From JAZTZP01 sp045637525 (GTDB lineage: Bacteria > Bacillota > Clostridia > UBA1381): DNA of 23,685 nucleotides. The notes under the pieces were generated by a model. That model saw nothing but the letters and a program-made list of their open reading frames with translations, made no database searches and was not told where the DNA came from. Numbering within the stretch: the first letter of the stretch is position 1; the number at the start of each line of letters is the position of its first letter. The position numbers and the translations under genes were made by a program. Shown here piece by piece: positions 7,993 to 14,752 of this stretch. The stretch lies in the NCBI GenBank assembly GCA_045637525.1, contig JAZTZP010000127.1, positions 1 to 23,685 of the forward strand. Reading direction: 5' to 3'.

Positions 7993-9381
7993 GTGAAAAC
8001 AACAGTAAGAGAAATATATAAATCACAGGCTGATTTTGATAATAAAAGCGTTGATATATCGGGATGGATACGTACTATAAGAGCGTCGAATGCTTTTGGT
8101 TTTATCGAAATTAACGATGGTACGTTTTTTAAGAATATACAGGTAGTTTTTGAAAGCGACAAGCTTGAAAACTACAAGGAAATAGCGTCTATGAATATAG
8201 GTGCGGCACTTAATATTACCGGTACTCTGGTTTTAACTCCGGATGCAAAACAGCCGTTTGAGATAAAAGCCGAGAAAATAGAAATTGAAGGAACTTCGAC
8301 TCCGGACTATCCGCTTCAGAAGAAAAGACATTCTTTTGAGTTTTTGCGCACAATTGCTCATTTAAGACCGCGTACAAATACGTTTTCGGCTGTGTTCAGA
8401 GTAAGAAGCCTGGTTGCATATGCAATTCATAAGTTCTTTAATGAAAGAGACTTTGTTTATACTCACACTCCGATTATAACCGGAAGTGACTGTGAGGGTG
8501 CTGGTGAGATGTTCAGGGTAACAACTCTTGACATGGATAATCTGCCGACAGAAAACGGTGCTGTTGATTTCGGTCAGGACTTCTTCGGCAAGAGTTCAAA
8601 CCTTACAGTAAGCGGTCAGCTTAATGCTGAAACATATGCAATGGCTTTTCGGAATGTATATACTTTCGGACCTACTTTCCGTGCTGAAAACTCTAATACA
8701 ACACGTCATGCCGCTGAATTCTGGATGATAGAGCCTGAAATTGCGTTTGCTGATTTAAATGATGATATGCAGCTTGCTGAGGATATGTTGAAGTTTGTTA
8801 TCAGCTATGTGTTAGAAAATGCGCCTGAGGAAATGAAGTTCTTTAATGATTTTGTTGATAAAGGTCTTTTAGACAGACTTAACGGAATTGTAAATTCAGA
8901 TTTCGGAAGAGTAACATATACAGAAGCTATCGAAATATTAAAGAAGAACAATGATAATTTTGAATACCCGGTTGAATGGGGAAGCGATCTTCAGACAGAG
9001 CATGAAAGATATCTGACAGAAGAAATATTTAAGCGCCCTGTATTCGTAACAGACTATCCGAAAGAGATAAAGGCATTCTATATGCGTCTTAATGACGACG
9101 GAAAAACCGTTGCCGCAATGGACTGCTTAGTTCCGGGAATTGGAGAGATAATAGGCGGAAGCCAAAGAGAAGAAAGACTTGATGTTTTACTTGAAAGAAT
9201 GAAGGAGCTCGGACTGAACGAAGAAGATTACTGGTGGTATTTAGACTTAAGACGTTACGGCGGAACAAAGCACGCCGGCTTCGGTCTTGGTTTTGAAAGA
9301 GCAATAATGTATATGACGGGTATGTCTAATATCCGTGACGTTATACCATATCCGAGAACTGTTGGTAATGCAGAATTTTAA
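7993..9381 (+). CDS. asnS: Asparaginyl-tRNA synthetase
   Basis: A 462-residue AsnRS. An N-terminal OB-fold anticodon-binding domain (about 1-110, with DISGWIRTIRASNAFGFIEI) precedes the class II catalytic core. Motif 2 is FGPTFRAENSNTTRHAAEFW and motif 3 is GFGLGFERAIMYMTG. The C-terminus IPYPRTVGNAEF differs slightly from the usual PRTPG form. The start is GTG at 7993, preceded by AAGGAGG. It charges tRNA-Asn directly. The gene ends 15 bp before a terminator stem shared with the opposing araC gene. Confidence 0.97.
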   Translation: MKTTVREIYKSQADFDNKSVDISGWIRTIRASNAFGFIEINDGTFFKNIQVVFESDKLENYKEIASMNIGAALNITGTLVLTPDAKQPFEIKAEKIEIEGTSTPDYPLQKKRHSFEFLRTIAHLRPRTNTFSAVFRVRSLVAYAIHKFFNERDFVYTHTPIITGSDCEGAGEMFRVTTLDMDNLPTENGAVDFGQDFFGKSSNLTVSGQLNAETYAMAFRNVYTFGPTFRAENSNTTRHAAEFWMIEPEIAFADLNDDMQLAEDMLKFVISYVLENAPEEMKFFNDFVDKGLLDRLNGIVNSDFGRVTYTEAIEILKKNNDNFEYPVEWGSDLQTEHERYLTEEIFKRPVFVTDYPKEIKAFYMRLNDDGKTVAAMDCLVPGIGEIIGGSQREERLDVLLERMKELGLNEEDYWWYLDLRRYGGTKHAGFGLGFERAIMYMTGMSNIRDVIPYPRTVGNAEF

Positions 9382-9395
9382 TTAAAAGGATAAAC

Positions 9396-9437
9396 GGCTG
9401 AGAAAACAATAAAGGGTTTTCTCAGCTGTCTTTTTTT
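9396..9437. terminator. Bidirectional terminator between asnS and araC
   Basis: A 12-bp stem (9396-9407 with 9416-9427, one G-T pair) is followed on the plus strand by seven T (9431-9437). The right arm overlaps the stop codon of the minus-strand araC gene at 9422-9424, so that gene ends inside the stem. Confidence 0.82.
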
Positions 9438-10249
9438 GTTCGGTATTGCGTTGGTGTCATACCGGTTGCTTTTTTAAATGTCTTATAAAAGTATGAAACA
9501 TCATAAAAATTCAGCTGTTCGCATATTGAATTTACAGACATTTCCGGGATTTTCAGCATCTGCTGAGCTTTTTTTATTTTGAGCGAGTTTATATATTGGA
9601 CAGGTGAGCAATTTATGAACTGCCTGAATGTACGCCGGAATGTTGCATCGCTCATGGCGCACTTTTTTGAAAGCTCGGAAATTGAAAATGCGGTGTTCAG
9701 GTTTTCTTCGATATATTTTACAGCCGGATAAATTGAGGCAATTTCACCTGAATAATATATATCGCTGTACATATAAGATATAAGCACATTCAGCATATTA
9801 TAAAACTTGCTTTTTAAAACAAGAGTATTTTTTACGGTATTTGAGTAGCAATTAATTATATCGGTAAAAAGCTTTTTAAATTCACCGGTTTTATCGGAAT
9901 ATAAAATCTTTCCGGTGTTTTCAATTCTGAGTTCGGATAAGTTTTCGTTGCATAGTCTGAAATTAATAAGCAATGCCGAAACCTCGTCTTCATCTGAAAC
10001 ATCAAACTTGGCGGAATAATATGTATCTTTCGGGATGTAAATAATTGAGTTTTTCGGTACATCAATTTTTAAACCGTCGGAAAAACAATAATGCACGCAG
10101 TCGCAAAGTACCATCATTAACCCATTGTCCGGTCGGGGCGAGGCATCGTAAGTATAAACGCCGCCGTTTTTCCAGTACTGTTTCATTCCTAAAAGTCCGT
10201 AGATGTTGACGTCACTGTTTTCAAGCATCTTAAAATCAATATATTTCAA
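9422..10249 (-). CDS. AraC-family transcriptional regulator (adjacent to isomerase operon)
   Basis: A protein of about 275 residues with an N-terminal cupin-like effector domain (IDVPKNSIIYIPKDTYYSAK) and a C-terminal double helix-turn-helix. The DNA-binding domain spans FSISELSKKCAMSDATFRRT and ends with the AraC signature FYDVSYFYKTFKKATGMTP. TTG at 10249 is my preferred start because AGAGGTGG sits just upstream; GTG at 10258 in the same frame is possible. It is divergent from the isomerase/oxidoreductase pair, which it probably controls together with itself. The inducer is unknown but is likely a carbohydrate. Confidence 0.9.
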   Translation of the reverse strand: MKYIDFKMLENSDVNIYGLLGMKQYWKNGGVYTYDASPRPDNGLMMVLCDCVHYCFSDGLKIDVPKNSIIYIPKDTYYSAKFDVSDEDEVSALLINFRLCNENLSELRIENTGKILYSDKTGEFKKLFTDIINCYSNTVKNTLVLKSKFYNMLNVLISYMYSDIYYSGEIASIYPAVKYIEENLNTAFSISELSKKCAMSDATFRRTFRQFINCSPVQYINSLKIKKAQQMLKIPEMSVNSICEQLNFYDVSYFYKTFKKATGMTPTQYRTKKDS

Positions 10250-10268
10250 AATAACCACCTCTTACTGA

Positions 10269-10297
10269 ATTATAACATATTTGATTGAAAAATACAA
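10269..10297 (-). promoter_or_regulatory. Promoter of the first araC gene
   Basis: On the minus strand, TTGTAT (10292-10297) and TATAAT (10269-10274) are separated by 17 bp. The -35 box lies inside a candidate operator repeat (10288-10303). Confidence 0.7.
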
Positions 10298-10368
10298 TAG
10301 TTTTTTTGAAATTTACATTGAAAAAACGTAAAAATATGATAAAATGATTATAAAAAATACAATCGTTT
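10288..10368. promoter_or_regulatory. Candidate operator pair (direct repeat) in the divergent region
   Basis: AAAAATACAATAGTTT (10288-10303) and AAAAATACAATCGTTT (10353-10368) match at 15 of 16 positions and start 65 bp apart, about six helical turns. One covers the araC -35; the other lies at the expected start of the isomerase transcript. Direct repeats are typical AraC-family sites. Assignment to this regulator is inferred. Confidence 0.5.
10318..10345 (+). promoter_or_regulatory. Promoter of the isomerase-oxidoreductase operon
   Basis: TTGAAA (10318-10323), a 16-bp spacer and TAAAAT (10340-10345). It is weaker than the housekeeping promoters in this window, in keeping with regulated expression. 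Confidence 0.6.
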
Positions 10369-10383
10369 GCGGAGGTAAGTATT

Positions 10384-11172
10384 ATGAGTAAAATTTCATT
10401 ACAGATGTTCACTATGAGAGAACACACAAAAGACATGGCGTCGCTTGATTCTACTTTAGGAAAATTAAAAGAAATCGGATTTGAAATGCTTCAGTATTCT
10501 ATACCACAGCATTTTGATGCAAAAGAAGTTAAAAAGCTTTTTGATAAACATGGGATCAAAAATGATTCTGTATTTTGCCCTGTATTGTTTTTAGAAGAAA
10601 AATCAGGCGCTTTAGTTGAACAATGCGAGATGTTTGACACAAAGTATGTGCGTGTTGAGTCGATACCGAACGGCTTATCGTCAACGGCGGCAGGATATAA
10701 AATGTTTGCGCATTACTTAAACGAGGTAACAGGAGAGCTTAAGAAGAACGGAATAAAATTATTGTATCATTTTCATGCGTTTGAGTTTAAACGCTTTGGG
10801 GACAAGACCGGGATAGAAATATTCTTGGAAGAAAGCGACCCTGAGGTGATACAGATAATTCCCGATACTCACTGGATACAGTCGGGCGGAAAAAACATAA
10901 ACGAATTTTTTGAAAAATACAAGGACAGATATGATTATGTTCATACAAAAGATTTCGGCATAGGTGATATGGGCTCAACATGGGAGGCAAGACCAATCCA
11001 ATTTGCACCTGTTGGTGAAGGAAACCTTGACTGGGAGGCTATAATTTCTCAATTAAAGGGCTATGGCGTAAAGAGTTATGCCATAGAGCAGGACGACTGC
11101 TACGGCAGAGATGAATTTGAGTGCGTGAAGTCGAGCTTTGAGTTCCTTAAAAAGATTGGAGTGGATGATTGA
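10384..11172 (+). CDS. Sugar phosphate isomerase/epimerase (TIM barrel)
   Basis: A 262-residue protein of the xylose isomerase-like TIM-barrel superfamily (IolE/IolI/hydroxypyruvate isomerase relatives). Segments expected at the metal site are LLYHFHAFEF (about 127-135), DTHW (161-164), VHTKD (186-190) and YAIEQDD (232-238). The likely ligands are acidic residues and His within them. It should isomerise or epimerise a keto or aldo sugar in the cytoplasm. The ribosome binding site GCGGAGG is well placed. Its stop codon overlaps the next start (TGATG), so it is coupled to the oxidoreductase; such pairs often process oxidised sugars or inositols. The exact substrate cannot be read from the sequence. 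Confidence 0.85.
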   Translation: MSKISLQMFTMREHTKDMASLDSTLGKLKEIGFEMLQYSIPQHFDAKEVKKLFDKHGIKNDSVFCPVLFLEEKSGALVEQCEMFDTKYVRVESIPNGLSSTAAGYKMFAHYLNEVTGELKKNGIKLLYHFHAFEFKRFGDKTGIEIFLEESDPEVIQIIPDTHWIQSGGKNINEFFEKYKDRYDYVHTKDFGIGDMGSTWEARPIQFAPVGEGNLDWEAIISQLKGYGVKSYAIEQDDCYGRDEFECVKSSFEFLKKIGVDD

Positions 11173-12311
11173 TGAACTATAAGCCGGTTAAAACCGCAGT
11201 GATAGGGTGCGGTATGATAAGCGATATTTATATGACAAATCTGAAAGAAAAGTTTTATATAACAGAGCTTGTGGGATGTTCTGATATTGTTGAAGAAAAG
11301 GCAAAAGCACAGGCGGAAAAGTATGGAATTAAGCAGATGACTAATGAGGAGATATTAAATGATCCCGAGATAGAGCTTGTTTTAAATCTTACTTATGCAT
11401 CTGCTCATTATGAGGTTAATAAACAAATTTTAGAGGCCGGAAAACATTGTTACTGCGAAAAGATGATGTGCCTTACTTTGGAGGAGGCAGATGAGCTTAA
11501 TAAGATACGCAAAGAAAAGAATGTAATTTTTGCGGCAGCGCCTGATACCTTTTTAGGAGCGAGTCAGCAAACTGCACGTTATATAATTGAAAAAGGTTTA
11601 ATCGGAGAACCGATTCAGGCGGAAGTGAGCTTATCACGGGGTTATCAGCTTATAAAAACAACTGAAGATGACGCTTACAGAAAGTTTTCGGTTATGTGCG
11701 AGGGCGGCGGAATACCGTATGATATGGGCGGTTATTATTTACATGAGCTTTTTAACATATTCGGTGCTGTTGAATCGGTATGCGGATATTCTTATACGCG
11801 CAGTGCAAACAGACCGTATTTAAATCCGAGAAATGAAAAATTTAATGATAATTTCTTTGTAAATACTCCGAACACGATTTGTGCGGCGATGCGTTTTAAA
11901 AGCGGACTGCTTTGTTCTTTTAATCTGTCTTCTGAGAATGCTACATGGGCTAATCGTTTTGAGATAAAAGGAACGGAGGGAGTGCTTTATTTAGGAGATC
12001 CTAATGATTTTGACGGTAAAATTTACATACAAAAAAGAGGCGAAAAGTTTGAATTTCCGGTTTCGCATCCATACAATGAAAACAGCCGTGGAATAGGCGC
12101 CGCTGATATTGCGTGGGCAATAAGGACGGGACGAAAGCCTCGACTTAGCTTTGAGATGGGATATCATGCTCTTGAAGTTATAAAAGCCGTAGAAGAATGC
12201 ACAAACGACGGATTGGTTAAGCGCTTTAAAACCGAAATAGAAAAACCGGTACCGATTTCTTCGGAATATTATCCGGGAACGTCGGAGGAAAGGAATTTAT
12301 TCTTGTATTAA
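11172..12311 (+). CDS. Gfo/Idh/MocA family NAD(P)-dependent oxidoreductase
   Basis: A 379-residue dehydrogenase. The Rossmann fold begins with TAVIGCGMISDIY (about 8-20). The catalytic-lysine region is CEKMMC, with Lys97, where most family members have EKP. A later GGGIPYDMGGYYLHEL segment supplies Asp184 and His191 at the active site. The C-terminal sheet domain includes FEIKGTEGVLYLGD. The family oxidises or reduces sugar hydroxyls with a nicotinamide cofactor. ATG 11172 overlaps the TGA of the isomerase gene by one base. A TTG one codon earlier is an alternative. A terminator follows at 12361. Confidence 0.9.
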   Translation: MNYKPVKTAVIGCGMISDIYMTNLKEKFYITELVGCSDIVEEKAKAQAEKYGIKQMTNEEILNDPEIELVLNLTYASAHYEVNKQILEAGKHCYCEKMMCLTLEEADELNKIRKEKNVIFAAAPDTFLGASQQTARYIIEKGLIGEPIQAEVSLSRGYQLIKTTEDDAYRKFSVMCEGGGIPYDMGGYYLHELFNIFGAVESVCGYSYTRSANRPYLNPRNEKFNDNFFVNTPNTICAAMRFKSGLLCSFNLSSENATWANRFEIKGTEGVLYLGDPNDFDGKIYIQKRGEKFEFPVSHPYNENSRGIGAADIAWAIRTGRKPRLSFEMGYHALEVIKAVEECTNDGLVKRFKTEIEKPVPISSEYYPGTSEERNLFLY

Positions 12312-12360
12312 ATTAAAAAGTATTCATGGGAATGTATGAATAAACAAAACAGCTAAAATA

Positions 12361-12412
12361 AAAAGATGTCTGTAATCGAACGGTCGGTGTTCGGATCAGG
12401 ACATCTTTTTTT
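12361..12412. terminator. Terminator between oxidoreductase and second araC
   Basis: AAAAGATGTC (12361-12370) pairs with GACATCTTTT (12400-12409); T continues to 12412. The matching A-run on the left makes it suitable for both strands. Its 29-nt loop is long. Confidence 0.7.
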
Positions 12413-12425
12413 GTGATTTGGTGGA

Positions 12426-13277
12426 TTATTTTTTAAAATTCATCTGGTATTCTTTTGGGGAACAGCCCTGGAGTTGCTTGAAAGCTCTTGAAAATGATAC
12501 AAGATTGTTAAATCCGCAGGCTGTGGCTACATCTGAAACCGACATTGTGCGTGATTCTAAGAGACGCTTTGCGTTTATTATTCTTACGTTTGATAAGTAT
12601 TTATGTGGCGTCATTCCCATTATTTGCTTGAAAATTCTCGAAAGATACGTTTCGCTTATAAACAGCTTTTGTGCAATCTCAGACATGGGCAGCTGTGAAT
12701 GGAAATTTTTCTGGAAATATTCAACTGTATAATCGACATATTCTTTTACAGACTGGTTTAACGATATATTGTTCTCGTCATAAGTGGAATAGTAGATTTC
12801 ACTTAAGAGTAAAAGAATTTTTAACAGATTTATTTTTATTTTTTCATGATAAAAATGAGAATCTTTTTTATTATCCAAAAGCTCGGCAAAAAAGTATCCG
12901 AGCATACTTGCGTGGTAGGTGCTTAAATTCAGTACAGGGGCATTAAAGCAGGATATTATATCCTGTGAATAGTCGCGGACAAACTCTGAAATAAGCTTGT
13001 GTGAAATATTAATCAGTATTCTCGACTGATTTCCGTCATTTGCGGAAAGCGTCTGGTGAATTGTGTTCGGGCGAAGCAGTGCTATACTGTTTGAGGACAA
13101 GGAAAATGCCGGAGAACCGTTAACCTTTAAATTACGTTTTCCGGTTTGTATATATAATATTTCATAATGTCTGTGAAAGTGAGAGTCATTCATATTTACG
13201 TTTTTGCTGTAATGCATACGCTCAATGGCAAAATCAGAACCATCACTAAGCAAATCATTAAAATGTAAATTAGGCAT
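12426..13277 (-). CDS. AraC-family transcriptional regulator (adjacent to GH105 operon)
   Basis: A 283-residue regulator. The N-terminal cupin domain has the metal/sugar-pocket type segment DSHFHRHYEILYIQTGKRNL and SIALLRPNTIHQT. The C-terminal AraC domain has LPMSEIAQKLFISETYLSRI and ends with FNNLVSFSRAFKQLQGCSPK. The ATG at 13277 is preceded by AAGGAG at good distance. It diverges from the GH105-ABC transporter operon across about 400 bp and is its likely activator, as is usual for AraC genes beside sugar-utilisation loci. Confidence 0.92.
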   Translation of the reverse strand: MPNLHFNDLLSDGSDFAIERMHYSKNVNMNDSHFHRHYEILYIQTGKRNLKVNGSPAFSLSSNSIALLRPNTIHQTLSANDGNQSRILINISHKLISEFVRDYSQDIISCFNAPVLNLSTYHASMLGYFFAELLDNKKDSHFYHEKIKINLLKILLLLSEIYYSTYDENNISLNQSVKEYVDYTVEYFQKNFHSQLPMSEIAQKLFISETYLSRIFKQIMGMTPHKYLSNVRIINAKRLLESRTMSVSDVATACGFNNLVSFSRAFKQLQGCSPKEYQMNFKK

Positions 13278-13318
13278 ATGTATTCATCTCCTTATAAAAG
13301 TATTTGCCGGCTATGTAA

Positions 13319-13347
13319 TATGACTAACCGACTCTGCTGTATGACTA
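13319..13347. promoter_or_regulatory. Candidate AraC operator: TATGACTA direct repeat, 21-bp period
   Basis: TATGACTA occurs at 13319-13326 and 13340-13347, exactly 21 bp apart, which is two helical turns. Half-sites of well-studied AraC proteins have this spacing. The repeats sit over the start-site region of the araC promoter, as expected for autoregulation. Confidence 0.5.
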
Positions 13348-13375
13348 TTATAACATATAAATTCTAAATTGTATA
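13347..13375 (-). promoter_or_regulatory. Promoter of the second araC gene
   Basis: On the minus strand, TATACA (13370-13375) and TATAAT (13347-13352) are separated by 17 bp. Confidence 0.6.
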
Positions 13376-13678
13376 CCCCTTGGGCGGGAAATGTTAAAAA
13401 TTTCATTAAATTAGTTAAAAAATGTTAAGTGATAAGCGGTAATTTATTATTTTTTTTGTTTGGATAACTACACAGTTTATTTAGTTTACAAAAAAACACA
13501 TTAATGAATGTTATTTTTCTGTAAATTTGAATGAATAATTTTATCAGTTCGGAAAATGATAAATTTTTGGGTATTTTGGTTTGTTTTTGTGTAGAAATTT
13601 ATATAACATTTGTGGTATAATGTTAGTAGGTAGAATATTAACCTGATATGTTGTAATAAAAAGAAGGGAGTGCTGTAA
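13376..13678. other. AT-rich regulatory intergenic region upstream of the GH105 operon
   Basis: No gene is visible. The stretch holds several candidate protein-binding symmetries: CTACACA (13468-13474) inverted against TGTGTAG (13588-13594), and TTTATCA (13540-13546) against TGATAAA (13557-13563). It ends in the promoter at 13616-13621 and the ribosome binding site AAGGGAG near 13664. Confidence 0.5.
13588..13621 (+). promoter_or_regulatory. Probable activator-dependent promoter of the GH105 operon
   Basis: The extended -10 TGTGGTATAAT ends at 13621 and is identical to that of tRNA-Lys. The bases 17 bp upstream (13593-13598, AGAAAT) are a poor -35, and the TGTGTAG half-site overlaps this position. 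That pattern suits activation by the divergent AraC protein. Confidence 0.6.
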
Positions 13679-14734
13679 GTGCAAGAACGTGAAATATTGG
13701 GTTTAATACATAAGGTATCAGACAGCTTAAAGAAAACGAAAAACACATCTGTTAACGAGGTTTGCAAAATCGGCATTATAGATGTAGAGAACTGGGAGTG
13801 GGCTCAGGGGGTTGGAATATTCGGACTGTATTCCTACGCTAAAAAGATGGGTGACTCTGAGGAGCTTAAGTGGATTAAGGAATGGATTGATAATAATATC
13901 AAAAAAGGTCTTCCACCGAGAAATATCAATACAACCGCTCCGCTTCTGACTGTGGCGTCGATTGGCGAAGATGAGAAGAATGAAGAATATTTAGAGCTTT
14001 GCCGCGACTGGGCGAAGTGGATAGTGACAGATCTTCCTAAAACGAAGTTCGGCGGTTATCAGCACATTGTGAGTGACGGACCAAACTCTCAGCAGTTATG
14101 GGACGACACACTGTTTATGACTGTTCTGTTTATGGCAAAAATGGGAATGGTATGTGATATGGATGAATATTTAAGAGCTTGTGAATATCAGTTCCTGCTT
14201 CATGCACATTATCTGCAGGATACAAAAACAGGCTTGTGGTATCACGGCTGGACGTTTGACGGCAATCATAATTTCGCAAATGCCCTGTGGGGCAGAGGAA
14301 ATTGCTGGATAACGGCATTTATTCCTGATTACATAGAAATGACAAACGGAAACTGTAATATCCGCGACTTCATGATAACAATTCTTAATGCACAGGTGGA
14401 AGCACTCGGAAAATACCAGGATGAAAGCGGACTTTGGCATACTCTTATTGATGATGAAAATTCATATCTTGAGGTTTCGGCAACTGCGGGATTTGCATAT
14501 GGAATTTTAAAGGGCATAAGAACGGGCATACTCGATGAGAAATACCGTGAAATGGCTATGAAGGCAGTTGACGGAGTTATAAAGAATATTGCAGAGGACG
14601 GAACTGTTTTAAATGTATCATACGGTACGGGAATGGGAGATACTCTGAAGCACTATAAAGATATACCAATCTGCCCGATGACATACGGTCAGGCAATGGT
14701 TATAATGCTTCTTGCAGAACTTTTGCAGCATTAA
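13679..14734 (+). CDS. GH105 (YteR-like) unsaturated uronyl hydrolase
   Basis: A 351-residue (alpha/alpha)6-barrel hydrolase of the GH88/GH105 type. These enzymes remove the unsaturated uronic acid that lyases leave at the non-reducing end of rhamnogalacturonan or related oligosaccharides. Motifs: WEWAQGVGIFGLYSY (about 39-53), LWDDTLFM with the candidate catalytic Asp143 (as in YteR), GLWYHGWTFDG, WGRGNCW (about 204-210) and a terminal PMTYGQAMVIMLLAE. There is no signal peptide, so it should act in the cytoplasm after import. The GTG start at 13679 has AAGGGAG upstream. First gene of the operon. Confidence 0.92.
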   Translation: MQEREILGLIHKVSDSLKKTKNTSVNEVCKIGIIDVENWEWAQGVGIFGLYSYAKKMGDSEELKWIKEWIDNNIKKGLPPRNINTTAPLLTVASIGEDEKNEEYLELCRDWAKWIVTDLPKTKFGGYQHIVSDGPNSQQLWDDTLFMTVLFMAKMGMVCDMDEYLRACEYQFLLHAHYLQDTKTGLWYHGWTFDGNHNFANALWGRGNCWITAFIPDYIEMTNGNCNIRDFMITILNAQVEALGKYQDESGLWHTLIDDENSYLEVSATAGFAYGILKGIRTGILDEKYREMAMKAVDGVIKNIAEDGTVLNVSYGTGMGDTLKHYKDIPICPMTYGQAMVIMLLAELLQH

Positions 14735-14752
14735 CAACCGGAGGTGATTGGT

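Noticed and set aside
12323..12342. Hairpin ATTCAT/ATGAAT after the oxidoreductase gene
   Set aside because: It is a weak 6-bp AT-rich stem without a T-run; the real terminator is at 12361-12412.
12418..12732. Plus-strand 104-codon frame over the second araC gene
   Set aside because: It lies antisense to a well-supported AraC DNA-binding domain.
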